Shown here: positions 8,961 to 17,517 of the stretch, in pieces
Numbering within the stretch: the first letter of the stretch is position 1
Layout: each line of letters begins with the position of its first letter
From: Jannaschia seohaensis
GTDB taxonomy: Bacteria > Pseudomonadota > Alphaproteobacteria > Rhodobacterales > Rhodobacteraceae
DNA length: 64,000 nt
Assembly: GCF_900116765.1 (NCBI RefSeq)
Contig: NZ_UETC01000001.1
Location: 434,001 to 498,000 of the forward strand
Direction of reading: 5' to 3'
Made by a program: the position numbers and the translations under genes
Notes under the pieces: generated by a model
What the model saw: the letters and a program-made list of their open reading frames with translations, nothing else
Told to the model about the DNA's origin: nothing
Databases searched by the model: none

Positions 8961-9901
8961 GGCGCGGGCAGGCGGGGAAGGGGCGCGAGCGGGATCGCTC
9001 CGAAGCGGAGCATCCCCTGCGAGAGCGTGAGCGGGAGTTCGGCGCGACCGTCCTGGGCCATCTCGGACAGACCGCCCGCGAGCAGCATCGCCTGGCCTTG
9101 GGGCAGGCCCAGCTCGGTGAGCAGCGGCAGCAGCGCCTCCCAGCCTTCGAGCGCAAGGGTCAGCGCGCCCTCGGGGGTGCCGGAGGGGCCGATCTCGATC
9201 TCGCCGGTCAGGTTCAGGCGCGTCCCGTCCCAGGCCAGTTCCGCGGCTCTGAGGGTGAGCGCGATCAGCGCCGGGTGCTCCGCCAGCGGCCGGTCGAAGC
9301 GCGCGGTGCCGTCGAGACGGACGAGATCGAACAGGCCGGGCAGGCGGGGATCGAGCCCCTCGACCCCGAGATCGGTCACCGTCAGTGCGAGGTCGTAGGC
9401 ATGCGGGACCTGGCCCTCCGCCTCGCGCATCGCGGCCACGGCACGAGTGACGGTCGCCGCGCCCGCCGCCGTCTCCAGGCGCAGCGCCGTCCCCTCGGCC
9501 TGGGCGCGGGACGGGCGCCGCGGGGTGGCGAGGGTCAGGGTCGCGGAGGCGCGCAGGTCTTCTCCCGCAACGCGCAACGGGCCGACGGGCGTCGCCAGCG
9601 TCAGCGGCAGGCCGGGAACGGCGATGACCCGATTGGGCCGGTAGCTGAGCGCCAACACGTCGAGCCGGGGCGCGTCGAGCCCCCAGCCCTCGGGCGCCCG
9701 CGCCGAGAGCGCCGTCACCGAGCTGTCGAAGCGGTTGGGAAAACCCGCGATCGACAGGTCCTCCCATGCGACCTCCCAGCCCTCGGACCGGGCCTGCGCC
9801 ACGCCGGCCTCGATCCCGCGGGCCAGCGCCAGGCGGCCCGCGATCCAATAGCCGGACCACCCCAGCCCCATCAGAATCACCATGATCGTCAGGATGCGCA
9901 T
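8948..9901 (-). CDS. DUF2125 domain-containing periplasmic/envelope protein
   Basis: A 317-residue protein of the DUF2125 family, recognised from the N-terminal membrane anchor (residues 3-25), the GWEVAWEDLSIAGFPNRFD-type segment at about 41-59 and alternating beta-strand periodicity afterwards. The family is common in alphaproteobacteria and has no established biochemical role; the repeated beta-strand pattern recalls AsmA-like envelope proteins, which is my inference. The gene is transcribed towards the hypothetical gene ending at 8960 and divergently from chaC, with only 66 bp between the two starts. Confidence 0.8.
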   Translation of the reverse strand: MRILTIMVILMGLGWSGYWIAGRLALARGIEAGVAQARSEGWEVAWEDLSIAGFPNRFDSSVTALSARAPEGWGLDAPRLDVLALSYRPNRVIAVPGLPLTLATPVGPLRVAGEDLRASATLTLATPRRPSRAQAEGTALRLETAAGAATVTRAVAAMREAEGQVPHAYDLALTVTDLGVEGLDPRLPGLFDLVRLDGTARFDRPLAEHPALIALTLRAAELAWDGTRLNLTGEIEIGPSGTPEGALTLALEGWEALLPLLTELGLPQGQAMLLAGGLSEMAQDGRAELPLTLSQGMLRFGAIPLAPLPRLPAPYSP

Positions 9902-9967
9902 CGCCGCCCTTTCCCCGCCGGTCCCGCCCGTCTATCTGCGGCGCATCCCGAGGGGAAGGAGCCCAAG

Positions 9968-10516
9968 ATGACCGAACCGGATGCGCTATGGGTCTTCGGC
10001 TATGGCTCGCTGGTGTGGAATCCTGGCATCGAGGTGGCGGAAACGCGGCTGGCCTCGCTCAGGGACTTCCGGCGCCGCTTCTGCATGTGGTCGATCCATC
10101 ACCGTGGATCGGAGGCCGATCCGGGGCTCGTTCTGGCGCTGGAGCCCCATGCGGGGGGCGTCTGCGATGGCCTCGCGATCCGGGCGGCCGCGCCCGGGGC
10201 GGCGCTTGCGGAGCTGCGCGAGCGGGAGCTGATCTCAAGTGCCTATGTCGAGCAGGAAGTGACGCTTTTTTGCCGTGATGGCAGTAGCTTGCAGTCCCTC
10301 GTCTATGTCGTCGACACCGGCCACCGGCAATATACCGGAGAGCTCGAGTTGGAGCGTCAGGCCGAGATCATCGCCCATGCCCGGGGCGGGCGGGGACCGA
10401 ATCACGAATATCTGACGCGGACCGCCGAGGCATTGCATGCGCATGGGATCGGCGATGCCGATCTCGATTGGTTGGTATCCCGCGTGCAACAGATGCGTGG
10501 CGACGGCGGCGGCTGA
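9968..10516 (+). CDS. chaC: Gamma-glutamylcyclotransferase, ChaC family
   Basis: A 182-residue cytoplasmic enzyme expected to cleave the gamma-glutamyl bond of glutathione, giving 5-oxoproline and Cys-Gly. The diagnostic FGYGSLVWNPG lies at residues 10-20, where the backbone binds the glutamyl moiety, followed by RRFCMWS and HRGS motifs. The conserved Y-x-E stretch after ELISSAY is present. The ATG at 9968 follows AGGGGAAGGAG, an excellent ribosome binding site. The longer frame continuing upstream through the DUF2125 gene is not coding. Confidence 0.92.
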   Translation: MTEPDALWVFGYGSLVWNPGIEVAETRLASLRDFRRRFCMWSIHHRGSEADPGLVLALEPHAGGVCDGLAIRAAAPGAALAELRERELISSAYVEQEVTLFCRDGSSLQSLVYVVDTGHRQYTGELELERQAEIIAHARGGRGPNHEYLTRTAEALHAHGIGDADLDWLVSRVQQMRGDGGG

Positions 10517-10610
10517 CACGGCCGCCCGCTTGTCGCTCGACAATGGCGTCTCTAGCGTCGCTACTGTTTTCCAAAGGACCCCGAGCAACGGGGCGGCAGG
10601 CTCCAAAACG

Positions 10611-11822
10611 ATGGCACGCGCACAATTCGACGAGGGGACGCAGTTCACCCAGCCCGTCCGGCAGATCGTCTACATGCTGGCGGTGCTCAGTGTCGTGGGC
10701 GCGGGCGTCTGGGTGGCCTATCCGCAGATCGCGCCGATCTTCACGGCCAATCCCTGGCTGAACGGCACGATCATCGCCGTCTTCGTTCTGGGCGTGTTCG
10801 CCTGTTTCGCGCAGGTCTTTCAGCTGTTTTCCTCGGTCAGCTGGATCGAAGGCTTTGCCGAGCAGCGGCCGGGCCATGACATCACGCGGCCCCCGGCCCT
10901 ACTGGCGCCGTTGGCGGCGATGCTGCGGGCCCGGTCCGCGCGCAGCCAGATCTCGTCCTCTTCTTCGCGGTCGATCCTCGACTCGGTCGGGGCGCGGATG
11001 GAAGAGGCGCGGGACATCACACGCTATCTGGTCAACGTCCTGATTTTCCTCGGGCTTCTGGGCACGTTCTGGGGACTCGCCATCACCGTACCCTCGGTTG
11101 TCGACACGATCCGCAACCTCAACCCGGCCAGCGACGAGGGCGGCGTGGCCGTCTTCGCGCGCCTTATCGGCGGGCTGGAGGAGCAGCTGGAGGGGATGGG
11201 CACCGCCTTCGCCTCCTCGCTGCTGGGCCTCGCGGGCTCGCTCGTGGTGGGTCTGCTGGAGCTCTTCGCGGGCCATGGCCAGAACCGCTTCTACCGGGAG
11301 TTGGAGGACTGGCTCAGCTCGATCACCCGCGTGGGCCTCGTGGGTGACAATGATGAAGAGACCATCGACCAGTATTCGCTGGCCGCCGTGCTCGACCACA
11401 TGAACTATCAGATGGAGAGCCTTCAGGACATGTTCCAGAAGGCCGAGGCGGGGCGTCTGGCGGCCGACAGCAAGATGGCCACCCTCTCCGATGCGATCAC
11501 CACCATGGCCCAACGGATCGAGAGCGGCACGGGCACGGATACCAGCATCGCCTTGCAGCGTGTGGCCGACGGGCAGGATCGCATCGTCGAAGCGCTCACC
11601 TCCAGCGGGTCGATCGGCGGCGAGGCGATGGACGCGGAGAGCCGGGCGCGCCTGCGCTCCATCGATGTGCAGCTTCTGAAGGTCTTCGAGGAGATGCAGC
11701 AGGGCCGTCAGGCCGCCACCGACGATTTGCGCGGCGATCTGGGAGCGCTGACCCGTGCGATCCGCCAGATGAACCGTCTGGTCGGTCAGCAGCAGGGTCG
11801 CGGCCTGGACGGGGACGCTTAG
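10611..11822 (+). CDS. MotA/TolQ/ExbB-type proton channel subunit
   Basis: A 403-residue inner-membrane protein with four predicted transmembrane helices: two near the N-terminus (about 17-38 and 47-72), then a cytoplasmic stretch, then a pair forming the MotA_ExbB domain (FLGLLGTFWGLAITVP near 150; GMGTAFASSLLGLAGSL near 200). A long C-terminal cytoplasmic tail with helical character follows. It is followed after one base by an OmpA/MotB-like partner, so the two should form a proton-driven stator-like complex. The pairing resembles MotAB, ExbBD and ZorAB, but no flagellar, TonB or Zorya effector gene is nearby. The ATG is favoured over an upstream frame extension; its ribosome binding site is weak. 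Confidence 0.8.
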   Translation: MARAQFDEGTQFTQPVRQIVYMLAVLSVVGAGVWVAYPQIAPIFTANPWLNGTIIAVFVLGVFACFAQVFQLFSSVSWIEGFAEQRPGHDITRPPALLAPLAAMLRARSARSQISSSSSRSILDSVGARMEEARDITRYLVNVLIFLGLLGTFWGLAITVPSVVDTIRNLNPASDEGGVAVFARLIGGLEEQLEGMGTAFASSLLGLAGSLVVGLLELFAGHGQNRFYRELEDWLSSITRVGLVGDNDEETIDQYSLAAVLDHMNYQMESLQDMFQKAEAGRLAADSKMATLSDAITTMAQRIESGTGTDTSIALQRVADGQDRIVEALTSSGSIGGEAMDAESRARLRSIDVQLLKVFEEMQQGRQAATDDLRGDLGALTRAIRQMNRLVGQQQGRGLDGDA

Positions 11823-11823
11823 A

Positions 11824-14364
11824 ATGGCGCTCTCCCGCCGGTCGGGACAGCGCTTCTCGGCCAATGTCTGGCCGGGCTTCGTGGACGCGATGACCGCGCT
11901 CCTGCTGGTCCTGATGTTCGTGCTGTCGATCTTCATGATCGTACAGTTCATCCTGACCGAGCGGATCACGACGCAGGACAACGAGCTGATCGAGCTGGGC
12001 GAGGAACTGGATTCGCTGGCCCGCGCGCTGGGGCTGGAGCAGCAGCGCGCCATCGGGCTGGAGACCAACCTGGAGGAAACCCGCGCCGAGCGAGACCGTC
12101 AGGCGACCCTGATCGCGACCCTGTCGGCGGAGCGCGATGTGCTCGAGGACCAGGTGGCGAGTTTCGAAGACCGTGTCGCGGGCCTTCTAGCCGAGCGGGC
12201 GCGCCTGTCCGGCGCCCTGGAAGAGGTCGAGGGAGAGCGCAACGCCCTCGCCGGACAGTTGGAGACGACCCAGGGCGAGCTGACCCGCATCATCGACGAG
12301 CGCGAGGCCCTGCAACTGGCGCTGGCCGCCGCCCGCGACGAGATCGACGCCACCGCCGAGGAGGCCCGTCTGGCCGCCGCCCGCGCCGAAGCCGTCGAGG
12401 CGCTGGTCGCGGAACTGGAGGCCGAAGCCGCCACGCGGGAGACCTCCCTAGCGCAGACCTTGGCGTCGCTGGAGGCCTCCGAGGCCGAGGCCGCCGCACT
12501 GACCACGCGCCTGGAAGAGACGCAGACGGCCCTCTCCGAAGAGGAGCAGGCGCGCCTGGCCGAAGCCGCCGCCGCCGAGGCCCTGCGCGCCCGCCTGTCG
12601 GAGACGCAGGAGGCCCTGACCGAGGAGGAGCGCGCCCGGCTCGCCGAGGCGGCCGCTGCCGAAGCTCTGCGCGCGCGGCTTGAAAACGCCGATGCGGAAC
12701 TGACCGCCATGACCCTCGCCCTGGAGCGGCAGCGCCAGGAGGCGGAGGACACGCTCACGATCCTCGCCGCCACGCGCGAGGCCGAGGAAGACCTGAACGC
12801 CCGTCTCGCCGCGACCCTGTCGCAGTTGCAGGCCAGCGAGGGGCGCGCCGACGACCTGGACGCGCAGCTCTCCGAGACCCTCGCCGCCCTGACCGAGAGC
12901 CGCGCCGAGATGGAGGCGACCCGCGCCCGTCTCGCCGCCCGCGTCCAGGAGCTGGAGGCGACGCTGGCCGCCCGCGAGGGCGAGGTTGCCGATGCGGAGA
13001 CGGTCCGCGCCGAGTTGCAGGCGCGGCTCGACGCCGCCCTCGCCGATCTGCGCGGCACCGAGGCCCGCGCGGAGGACCTGGACGCGCAGTTGGCCGCGAG
13101 CCTCGCCGCGCTGCAGGCGGCGCGGGGCGATGCGCAGACGACCCGGGACCGGCTCCAGGCCCGGGTGGCGGAGTTGGAGGCGACGCTGGCCGCCCGTGGC
13201 GCCGAGGCCGAGGATGCCGAGGCCCTGCGCGCCGAATTGCAGTCCCGCCTGAACGCGGCGCTAGGTGATCTCAGCGGCACCCAGGACCGCGCCGACGAGC
13301 TGAACGAGCGTCTCGCCGATACCCTGGCGGCGCTGGAACAGGCCCGCGCCGAGGCGGCCGCGACAAGGACGGAACTGCTCGGCCGGATCGAACGGCTGGA
13401 AGCGGCGCTGGCCGCGCGTGACGATCAGGTCGCGGATGCCGCGCAAGTGCGCGCCGAGCTCCAATCCCGTCTCAACGCCGCGCTCGCCGCCCGCGAGGAG
13501 AGCACCGCGACTGCGGAAGAGGTGCAGGAGCGGCTATCGGCGGCCCTGGCTCGCCAGCTCACCGCCGAGAACCGTCTGGCCGAGGTTATGACCGAGGCGC
13601 AGCAGCGCGCCGCGCTGCTGTCCCAGGCGCAGACCGAGCTGGCCGAGGTCGATGAGGCCCGCGCGGACGCGCTGCGCGAGGCGGCGCTTCTGAATGAACA
13701 GGTGGTCGAGCTGCGCAGCCAGCTGGGCAGCCTGCGCGCGGTGCTGGATGCGACCGCCGAGGCGGATAACGAACAGCAGGTCCAGATCGAGACCCTGACC
13801 CAGGATCTGAACGCCGCCCTGGCCCGTGTCGCTGCCGAACAGCGGGCGCGCGCCGAACTGGAAGCCGCCGAACGCCGGCGGCTGGAGGCCGAAGCGAAGG
13901 AGCTGGAGGCCTTCCGCTCCGAGTTCTTCGGCCAGCTCCGCCGCGTCCTGGGCGACCGCGAGGGGGTAGAGATCGAGGGCGACCGCTTCGTGTTCTCCTC
14001 CGAGGTACTGTTCGATGTCGGCGCCGTGACGTTGCAGCCCGGGGGGCGCGCGCAGATCGCCGAGGTCGCTGCGGTGATCCGCGACATCGCGGACCAGATC
14101 CCCGAGGAGATAGACTGGATCCTGCGGGTCGACGGCCATACCGACGATATCCCGCTGACCGGGGGCGGCAAATATTCCAACAACTGGGAACTGAGCCAGG
14201 GTCGCGCCCTGTCCGTCGTGCAGTATCTCATCGAGACTCAGGGGATCCCGCCCGAGCGTCTGGCTGCGACCGGCTTCGGCGAGTATCGCCCGGTCGATCC
14301 GCGCCCGACGCCCGAGGCCCGCGCCCGCAACCGCCGGATCGAGTTGAAGCTGACGGAGCGGTGA
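11824..14364 (+). CDS. MotB-like protein: TM helix, very long coiled coil, OmpA peptidoglycan-binding domain
   Basis: An 846-residue protein built in three parts. Residues 16-41 form a single membrane helix that contains Asp21 in WPGFVDAMTALLLVL, matching the position of the proton-carrying Asp of MotB. Residues about 45-700 are almost entirely charged, alanine-rich heptads, i.e. one very long periplasmic coiled coil. Residues about 710-846 are an OmpA/MotB domain (VDGHTDDIPLTGG, NWELSQGRA, GFGEYRPV, NRRIELKL) that binds peptidoglycan. The coiled coil contains tandem 74-residue repeats. With the preceding channel gene it makes a plausible force-transducing unit anchored to the cell wall. The biological task is unknown. 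Confidence 0.82.
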   Translation: MALSRRSGQRFSANVWPGFVDAMTALLLVLMFVLSIFMIVQFILTERITTQDNELIELGEELDSLARALGLEQQRAIGLETNLEETRAERDRQATLIATLSAERDVLEDQVASFEDRVAGLLAERARLSGALEEVEGERNALAGQLETTQGELTRIIDEREALQLALAAARDEIDATAEEARLAAARAEAVEALVAELEAEAATRETSLAQTLASLEASEAEAAALTTRLEETQTALSEEEQARLAEAAAAEALRARLSETQEALTEEERARLAEAAAAEALRARLENADAELTAMTLALERQRQEAEDTLTILAATREAEEDLNARLAATLSQLQASEGRADDLDAQLSETLAALTESRAEMEATRARLAARVQELEATLAAREGEVADAETVRAELQARLDAALADLRGTEARAEDLDAQLAASLAALQAARGDAQTTRDRLQARVAELEATLAARGAEAEDAEALRAELQSRLNAALGDLSGTQDRADELNERLADTLAALEQARAEAAATRTELLGRIERLEAALAARDDQVADAAQVRAELQSRLNAALAAREESTATAEEVQERLSAALARQLTAENRLAEVMTEAQQRAALLSQAQTELAEVDEARADALREAALLNEQVVELRSQLGSLRAVLDATAEADNEQQVQIETLTQDLNAALARVAAEQRARAELEAAERRRLEAEAKELEAFRSEFFGQLRRVLGDREGVEIEGDRFVFSSEVLFDVGAVTLQPGGRAQIAEVAAVIRDIADQIPEEIDWILRVDGHTDDIPLTGGGKYSNNWELSQGRALSVVQYLIETQGIPPERLAATGFGEYRPVDPRPTPEARARNRRIELKLTER
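12937..13551 (+). repeat. Tandem 74-residue (222-bp) coiled-coil repeats
   Basis: Within the OmpA-like protein, residues 372-445 and 446-519 are two full repeats and 520-576 a partial third, aligning without gaps. Each opens with a version of ARVQELEATLAAR, continues with VRAELQ-RL-AAL and ends near TLAAL. A shorter, related 31-residue duplication (EEQARLAEAAAAEALRARL type) precedes them around residues 240-300. The pattern implies lengthening of the coiled coil by duplication. Confidence 0.75.
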
Positions 14365-14415
14365 CGGGCGGCCTTGTCGTCCCCGGAGCGGTCCGTTGCC
14401 ACAGGATCGACCGCC

Positions 14416-14464
14416 CGAAGTTTTCAATGAAAACTTCGAAAAGGCTTTTTAGCGAAAAGCCTTT
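14416..14464. terminator. Two back-to-back hairpins between convergent genes
   Basis: 14416-14438 is an inverted repeat with arms CGAAGTTTTCA / TGAAAACTTCG. 14440-14464 is a second one with arms AAAGGCTTTT / AAAAGCCTTT and a 5-nt loop. Both are A/T-rich at their outer ends on either strand and lie between the stop codons of the OmpA-like gene and the convergent extensin-like gene, so a bidirectional rho-independent terminator is the likely role. The AT-rich stems stand out in this GC-rich window. Confidence 0.7.
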
Positions 14465-14471
14465 CCAGTTC

Positions 14472-15311
14472 TCAGCGGCAGTAGCTCCCGCTCCGATAGC
14501 GCGCCGTGTCGAAGTGGAAATGGTCAAGATGGAAGCGGTCGCTTTCGGGCCCTAGAACCGTCCCGAAAGGTCCGCAGGCCCGGCGCCATAGCTCTCTCAG
14601 GTATTGACCGTCCGCCGAGTTCCAGCCGCGCAGCACCGTGATCTCTGAGCCGTCGGCCAACAGGATCGCGCTGATATCTATGGCGCGTCCCTTCCCGTGC
14701 TCGCTGATGCGGGCGCCCGTCTGGCCGTTGCGCGTCCGGCAGGCATAGCCTGCCGCGACCCGCAGCCCCACAGCCCCGCCGCCCCGGTCGCGTAGCACCG
14801 GCAGCAGGCCCGACCGCACCCAGTCGTCCAGCGCCTGCGCCGTGGTGCAGTCCATCCGGGCCGCCCGGCTGAGCTGGATCCCCGAGACGGAGCGGATGCG
14901 CACCGCTTGCGGGATGCCGCATTTCCCCCGCCCCGTTACCGGCGCGATGGCCTTCCCTTGGATCGAGGCGCGCCCACAGATGCCCCCGCCCGCCCCGCTG
15001 GACCGGGGGCGCGCGGCCGCGACGGCGATCAGGCTCGGATCCCGCAGCGCTGGTCGCATGGAGGCGCGGACCCGTCCGTTCGCGTCGATCACGGACCAGG
15101 GCGCGCGCATCATCGCGCGCCGGACCCGCTCTTCGTCGGACAGACGCCCGACCGGGCGCGGTGAGACCGGCACGGCGGCCTGTGCGGGCACCGAGATCGC
15201 GCCGATCTCGCTGAGCGTCTCGAGCATCGGTTCGGGGCGAGGCACGGGGTGCGGGTTGGCTAAGGCCGCGTCCGCGACCAGGGCAAAGGCGAGCGCGAGC
15301 GCTGGCCTCAC
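14472..15311 (-). CDS. Extensin-like C-terminal domain protein (secreted)
   Basis: A 279-residue exported protein: signal peptide about residues 1-18 (cleavage near AALA-NP), a proline-rich linker, then the bacterial extensin-like domain (about 100-279). That domain shows CGIPQAV, the C-rich RMDCTTAQALDDWV, GYACRTRN, the zinc-site-like SEHGKGRAIDIS and the C-terminal DHFHFD. The His/Asp pattern SEHGKGRAIDI resembles the D-Ala-D-Ala carboxypeptidase/VanY fold, so peptidoglycan hydrolysis is a reasonable inference; the family is not well characterised. Its ATG overlaps the tyrC stop (ATGA), making it the last gene of hisC-tyrC-extensin. Confidence 0.85.
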   Translation of the reverse strand: MRPALALAFALVADAALANPHPVPRPEPMLETLSEIGAISVPAQAAVPVSPRPVGRLSDEERVRRAMMRAPWSVIDANGRVRASMRPALRDPSLIAVAAARPRSSGAGGGICGRASIQGKAIAPVTGRGKCGIPQAVRIRSVSGIQLSRAARMDCTTAQALDDWVRSGLLPVLRDRGGGAVGLRVAAGYACRTRNGQTGARISEHGKGRAIDISAILLADGSEITVLRGWNSADGQYLRELWRRACGPFGTVLGPESDRFHLDHFHFDTARYRSGSYCR

Positions 15312-16243
15312 GCGTCCACGTCCTTTCCCGTCGGCGCCTGTGGCGCGCCGCGTCCGAAATCGGGGGCCGCCGTGTCCTGGCCCGCCTCGATGATCCCGCG
15401 GCGCAGCGCCCGTGTGCGGGTGAAATAGGCGAGCAGCATGTCGCCGTCGCCCGTGCGGATCGCGCGCTGCAACGCGAAGAGTTCCTCGGTGAAGCGGCCC
15501 AGGATCTCTAGCGTCGCTTCCTTGTTGTTAAGGAACACGTCGCGCCACATCACCGGGTCCGAGGCCGCGATCCGCGTGAAGTCGCGGAAGCCCGCGGCGG
15601 AGTATTTGACCACCTCGCCCTCGGAGAGGCGCCGCAGGTCGTCGGCCACGCCGACCATCGTATAGGCGATCAGATGCGGCGCGTGGCTGGTGACTGCGCA
15701 GACCAGGTCGTGATGCCCGACCTCCAGCGCGTCGACATTGGCGCCCATCCCCTCCCAGAGGCGGGTCAGCCGGTCGACCGCCTTCGGGTCCGCGCCCTCG
15801 GGCGTGATCAGGCACCAGCGGTTCTGGAACAGCTCCGCAAAGCCCGCCTCCGGTCCGGAATGCTCGGTCCCGGCCATGGGGTGGGCGGGGACGAAATGGA
15901 CGGTGTCGGGCAGGTGGGGCGCGACCGCCTCGATCACCGCGCGCTTGACCGAGCCCACGTCGCTGACCGTGGCGCCGGGCGCCAGATGCGGCCCGATCTC
16001 CGCGGCCACCTCGCCCATCGCGCCGACGGGCACGCAGAGCACGACGAGGTCGGCGCCCTCCACGGCCTCGGCCGCGGTCCCGCAGACCCGGTCGCAGAGC
16101 CCGCGCTCCAGCGCGACCTTGCGGGTCCGGGCGGAGCGGGCATGGCCCACGATCTCGCCCGCCAGCCCCGCCTCGCGCATGGCCAGCCCCATCGAGCCCG
16201 CAATCAGGCCTAGCCCGATCAGCGCGACGCGCTTGTAGATCAT
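15308..16243 (-). CDS. tyrC: Prephenate/arogenate dehydrogenase
   Basis: A 311-residue NAD(P)-dependent enzyme that decarboxylates prephenate and/or arogenate in tyrosine synthesis. The Rossmann motif [10 protein letters not shown] opens the protein (residues 9-18), followed by [14 protein letters not shown] and the active-site [11 protein letters not shown] near 130. The start is the ATG overlapping the hisC stop (ATGA at 16240-16243); MGEM three codons upstream is a less coupled alternative. The hisC-tyrC pairing is typical, because HisC-type aminotransferases also accept aromatic keto acids. Confidence 0.9.
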   Translation of the reverse strand: MIYKRVALIGLGLIAGSMGLAMREAGLAGEIVGHARSARTRKVALERGLCDRVCGTAAEAVEGADLVVLCVPVGAMGEVAAEIGPHLAPGATVSDVGSVKRAVIEAVAPHLPDTVHFVPAHPMAGTEHSGPEAGFAELFQNRWCLITPEGADPKAVDRLTRLWEGMGANVDALEVGHHDLVCAVTSHAPHLIAYTMVGVADDLRRLSEGEVVKYSAAGFRDFTRIAASDPVMWRDVFLNNKEATLEILGRFTEELFALQRAIRTGDGDMLLAYFTRTRALRRGIIEAGQDTAAPDFGRGAPQAPTGKDVDA

Positions 16244-17319
16244 CTCTCCCATGCGTTGAGCGCCTCCAGCAGACGGGTGGTTCCGGCTTTGTCGCCGACG
16301 GTCATGCGCAGGCAATGCGGCAACCCATAGGAGGCGACGTGCCGGACGATGATGCCGCGGGACTTCAGGTGCGCATCGCAGGCCAGCGCCTCGGCCTCGT
16401 CCGCGAAGCGCGCCAGGACGAAATTGGCCGCCGAGTCGTCGCAGGAGATACCCAGCGCGCGCAGCCCCTCGGTCAGGCGGGCCCGCTGTGCGGTGTTGGT
16501 GGCGAGGCATCTCGCGACGAAGTCCCGGTCGCGCATCGCCGCCTCCGCGGCCGCCAGCGCCACGTTCGACAGGTTGAATGGCCCCCGCAGGCGGTTGAGC
16601 ACGTCAATCACCTCCTGCGCGCCATAGCCCCAGCCGACCCGCATGCCCCCCAAGCCATACATCTTGGAGAAGGTCCGCGTCGCGAAGACATTGGGTCGCG
16701 CGCCAGCCAGCCCCAGCCCGCCGTCGTACTCCTCGACATATTCCGCATAGGCCCCGTCCAGCACCAGCAGGCACCCGTCCGGCAGCCCGTCCGCCAGCCG
16801 CACCAGATCCTGCCCGCCGAGGAAGGTTCCCGTGGGGTTCGCCGGGTTGGCGAGAAAGACCAACTTGGTCCGCTCCGTGGCCGCCGAGAGCATGGCGTCG
16901 ACATCGACGGTGCGATTGCGCTCCGGGGCCGCGACCGGCGTGCCGCCTGCTGCCCGCGCGCTGATCGGATACATCAGAAAGCCGTATTCGGGGTGGAGCA
17001 CCTCGTCGCCCGGCCCGACATAGGCCTGACACAGCAGGTGGATGATCTCGTCGGAGCCGACGCCGCAGATCACCCGGTCCGCCTCGATCCCATGCACTTC
17101 GGCGATGGCGGCGCGCAGACTGGCGTGATCGGTGTTCGGATAGAGATGCATCGCGTCGGCGGCCTCCCGCGCGGCCTCGCGCGCCGAGGCGGGGGCCCCA
17201 TGGGGGTTCTCGTTCGACGACAGCTTGAGCACATCCGTCTGCCCCGCCACCTTCGAGGCGCCCCCCTGATAGAGCGCGATATCCATGATGCCCGGCTGGG
17301 GCTGCGGCGCGGCCTGCAT
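16240..17319 (-). CDS. hisC: Histidinol-phosphate (and likely aromatic) aminotransferase
   Basis: A 359-residue fold-I PLP aminotransferase that makes histidinol phosphate from imidazole acetol phosphate. Next to tyrC it may also transaminate prephenate or arylpyruvates. The Schiff-base Lys sits in [14 protein letters not shown]. Other family marks are [10 protein letters not shown] (residues 33-42), NPANPTG and the C-terminal [11 protein letters not shown] chose the ATG at 17319 ([17 protein letters not shown]), which has GGAG nine bases upstream and matches usual HisC N-termini; the frame extends 13 codons further. Confidence 0.92.
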   Translation of the reverse strand: MQAAPQPQPGIMDIALYQGGASKVAGQTDVLKLSSNENPHGAPASAREAAREAADAMHLYPNTDHASLRAAIAEVHGIEADRVICGVGSDEIIHLLCQAYVGPGDEVLHPEYGFLMYPISARAAGGTPVAAPERNRTVDVDAMLSAATERTKLVFLANPANPTGTFLGGQDLVRLADGLPDGCLLVLDGAYAEYVEEYDGGLGLAGARPNVFATRTFSKMYGLGGMRVGWGYGAQEVIDVLNRLRGPFNLSNVALAAAEAAMRDRDFVARCLATNTAQRARLTEGLRALGISCDDSAANFVLARFADEAEALACDAHLKSRGIIVRHVASYGLPHCLRMTVGDKAGTTRLLEALNAWER

Positions 17320-17420
17320 GTCGATCTCCGGCTTGGGTCCGCGCCTCTCTAGCGGCACCGGGGACGGAGGCCAATGGCGCGCGGTGTCCCATTCGTGCGT
17401 CAGCGGAACGGTCCGGCCAT

Positions 17421-17514
17421 GAGTATTTGGAAGCCCGTGATGGTGGGACGCGGCCCTTTCTTCTTCTGGCCGGAAATACTCCGGGGAGCGCGAGGGGCTG
17501 GCCCCTCGCTCCCG
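17421..17514 (+). repeat. Intergenic repeat element, copy B, with an inverted half-copy
   Basis: TTTCTTCTTCTGGCCGGAAATACTCCGGGG-type sequence runs from 17457, followed by a hairpin CGAGGGGC / GCCCCTCG (17491-17508). Just upstream, 17421-17432 is the same AAATACTC box on the opposite strand. It sits between the starts of the hisC operon and the end of priA, where a terminator for priA's convergent side or a dispersed repeat would fit. Confidence 0.5.
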
Positions 17515-17517
17515 CCC

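Noticed and set aside
10611-14364. Zorya-type (ZorAB) anti-phage system
   Set aside because: The MotA-like/OmpA-like pair resembles ZorA/ZorB, but no ZorC, ZorD or ZorE gene lies beside it; the flanks are chaC and an extensin-like gene. A housekeeping or unknown motor role is more likely.
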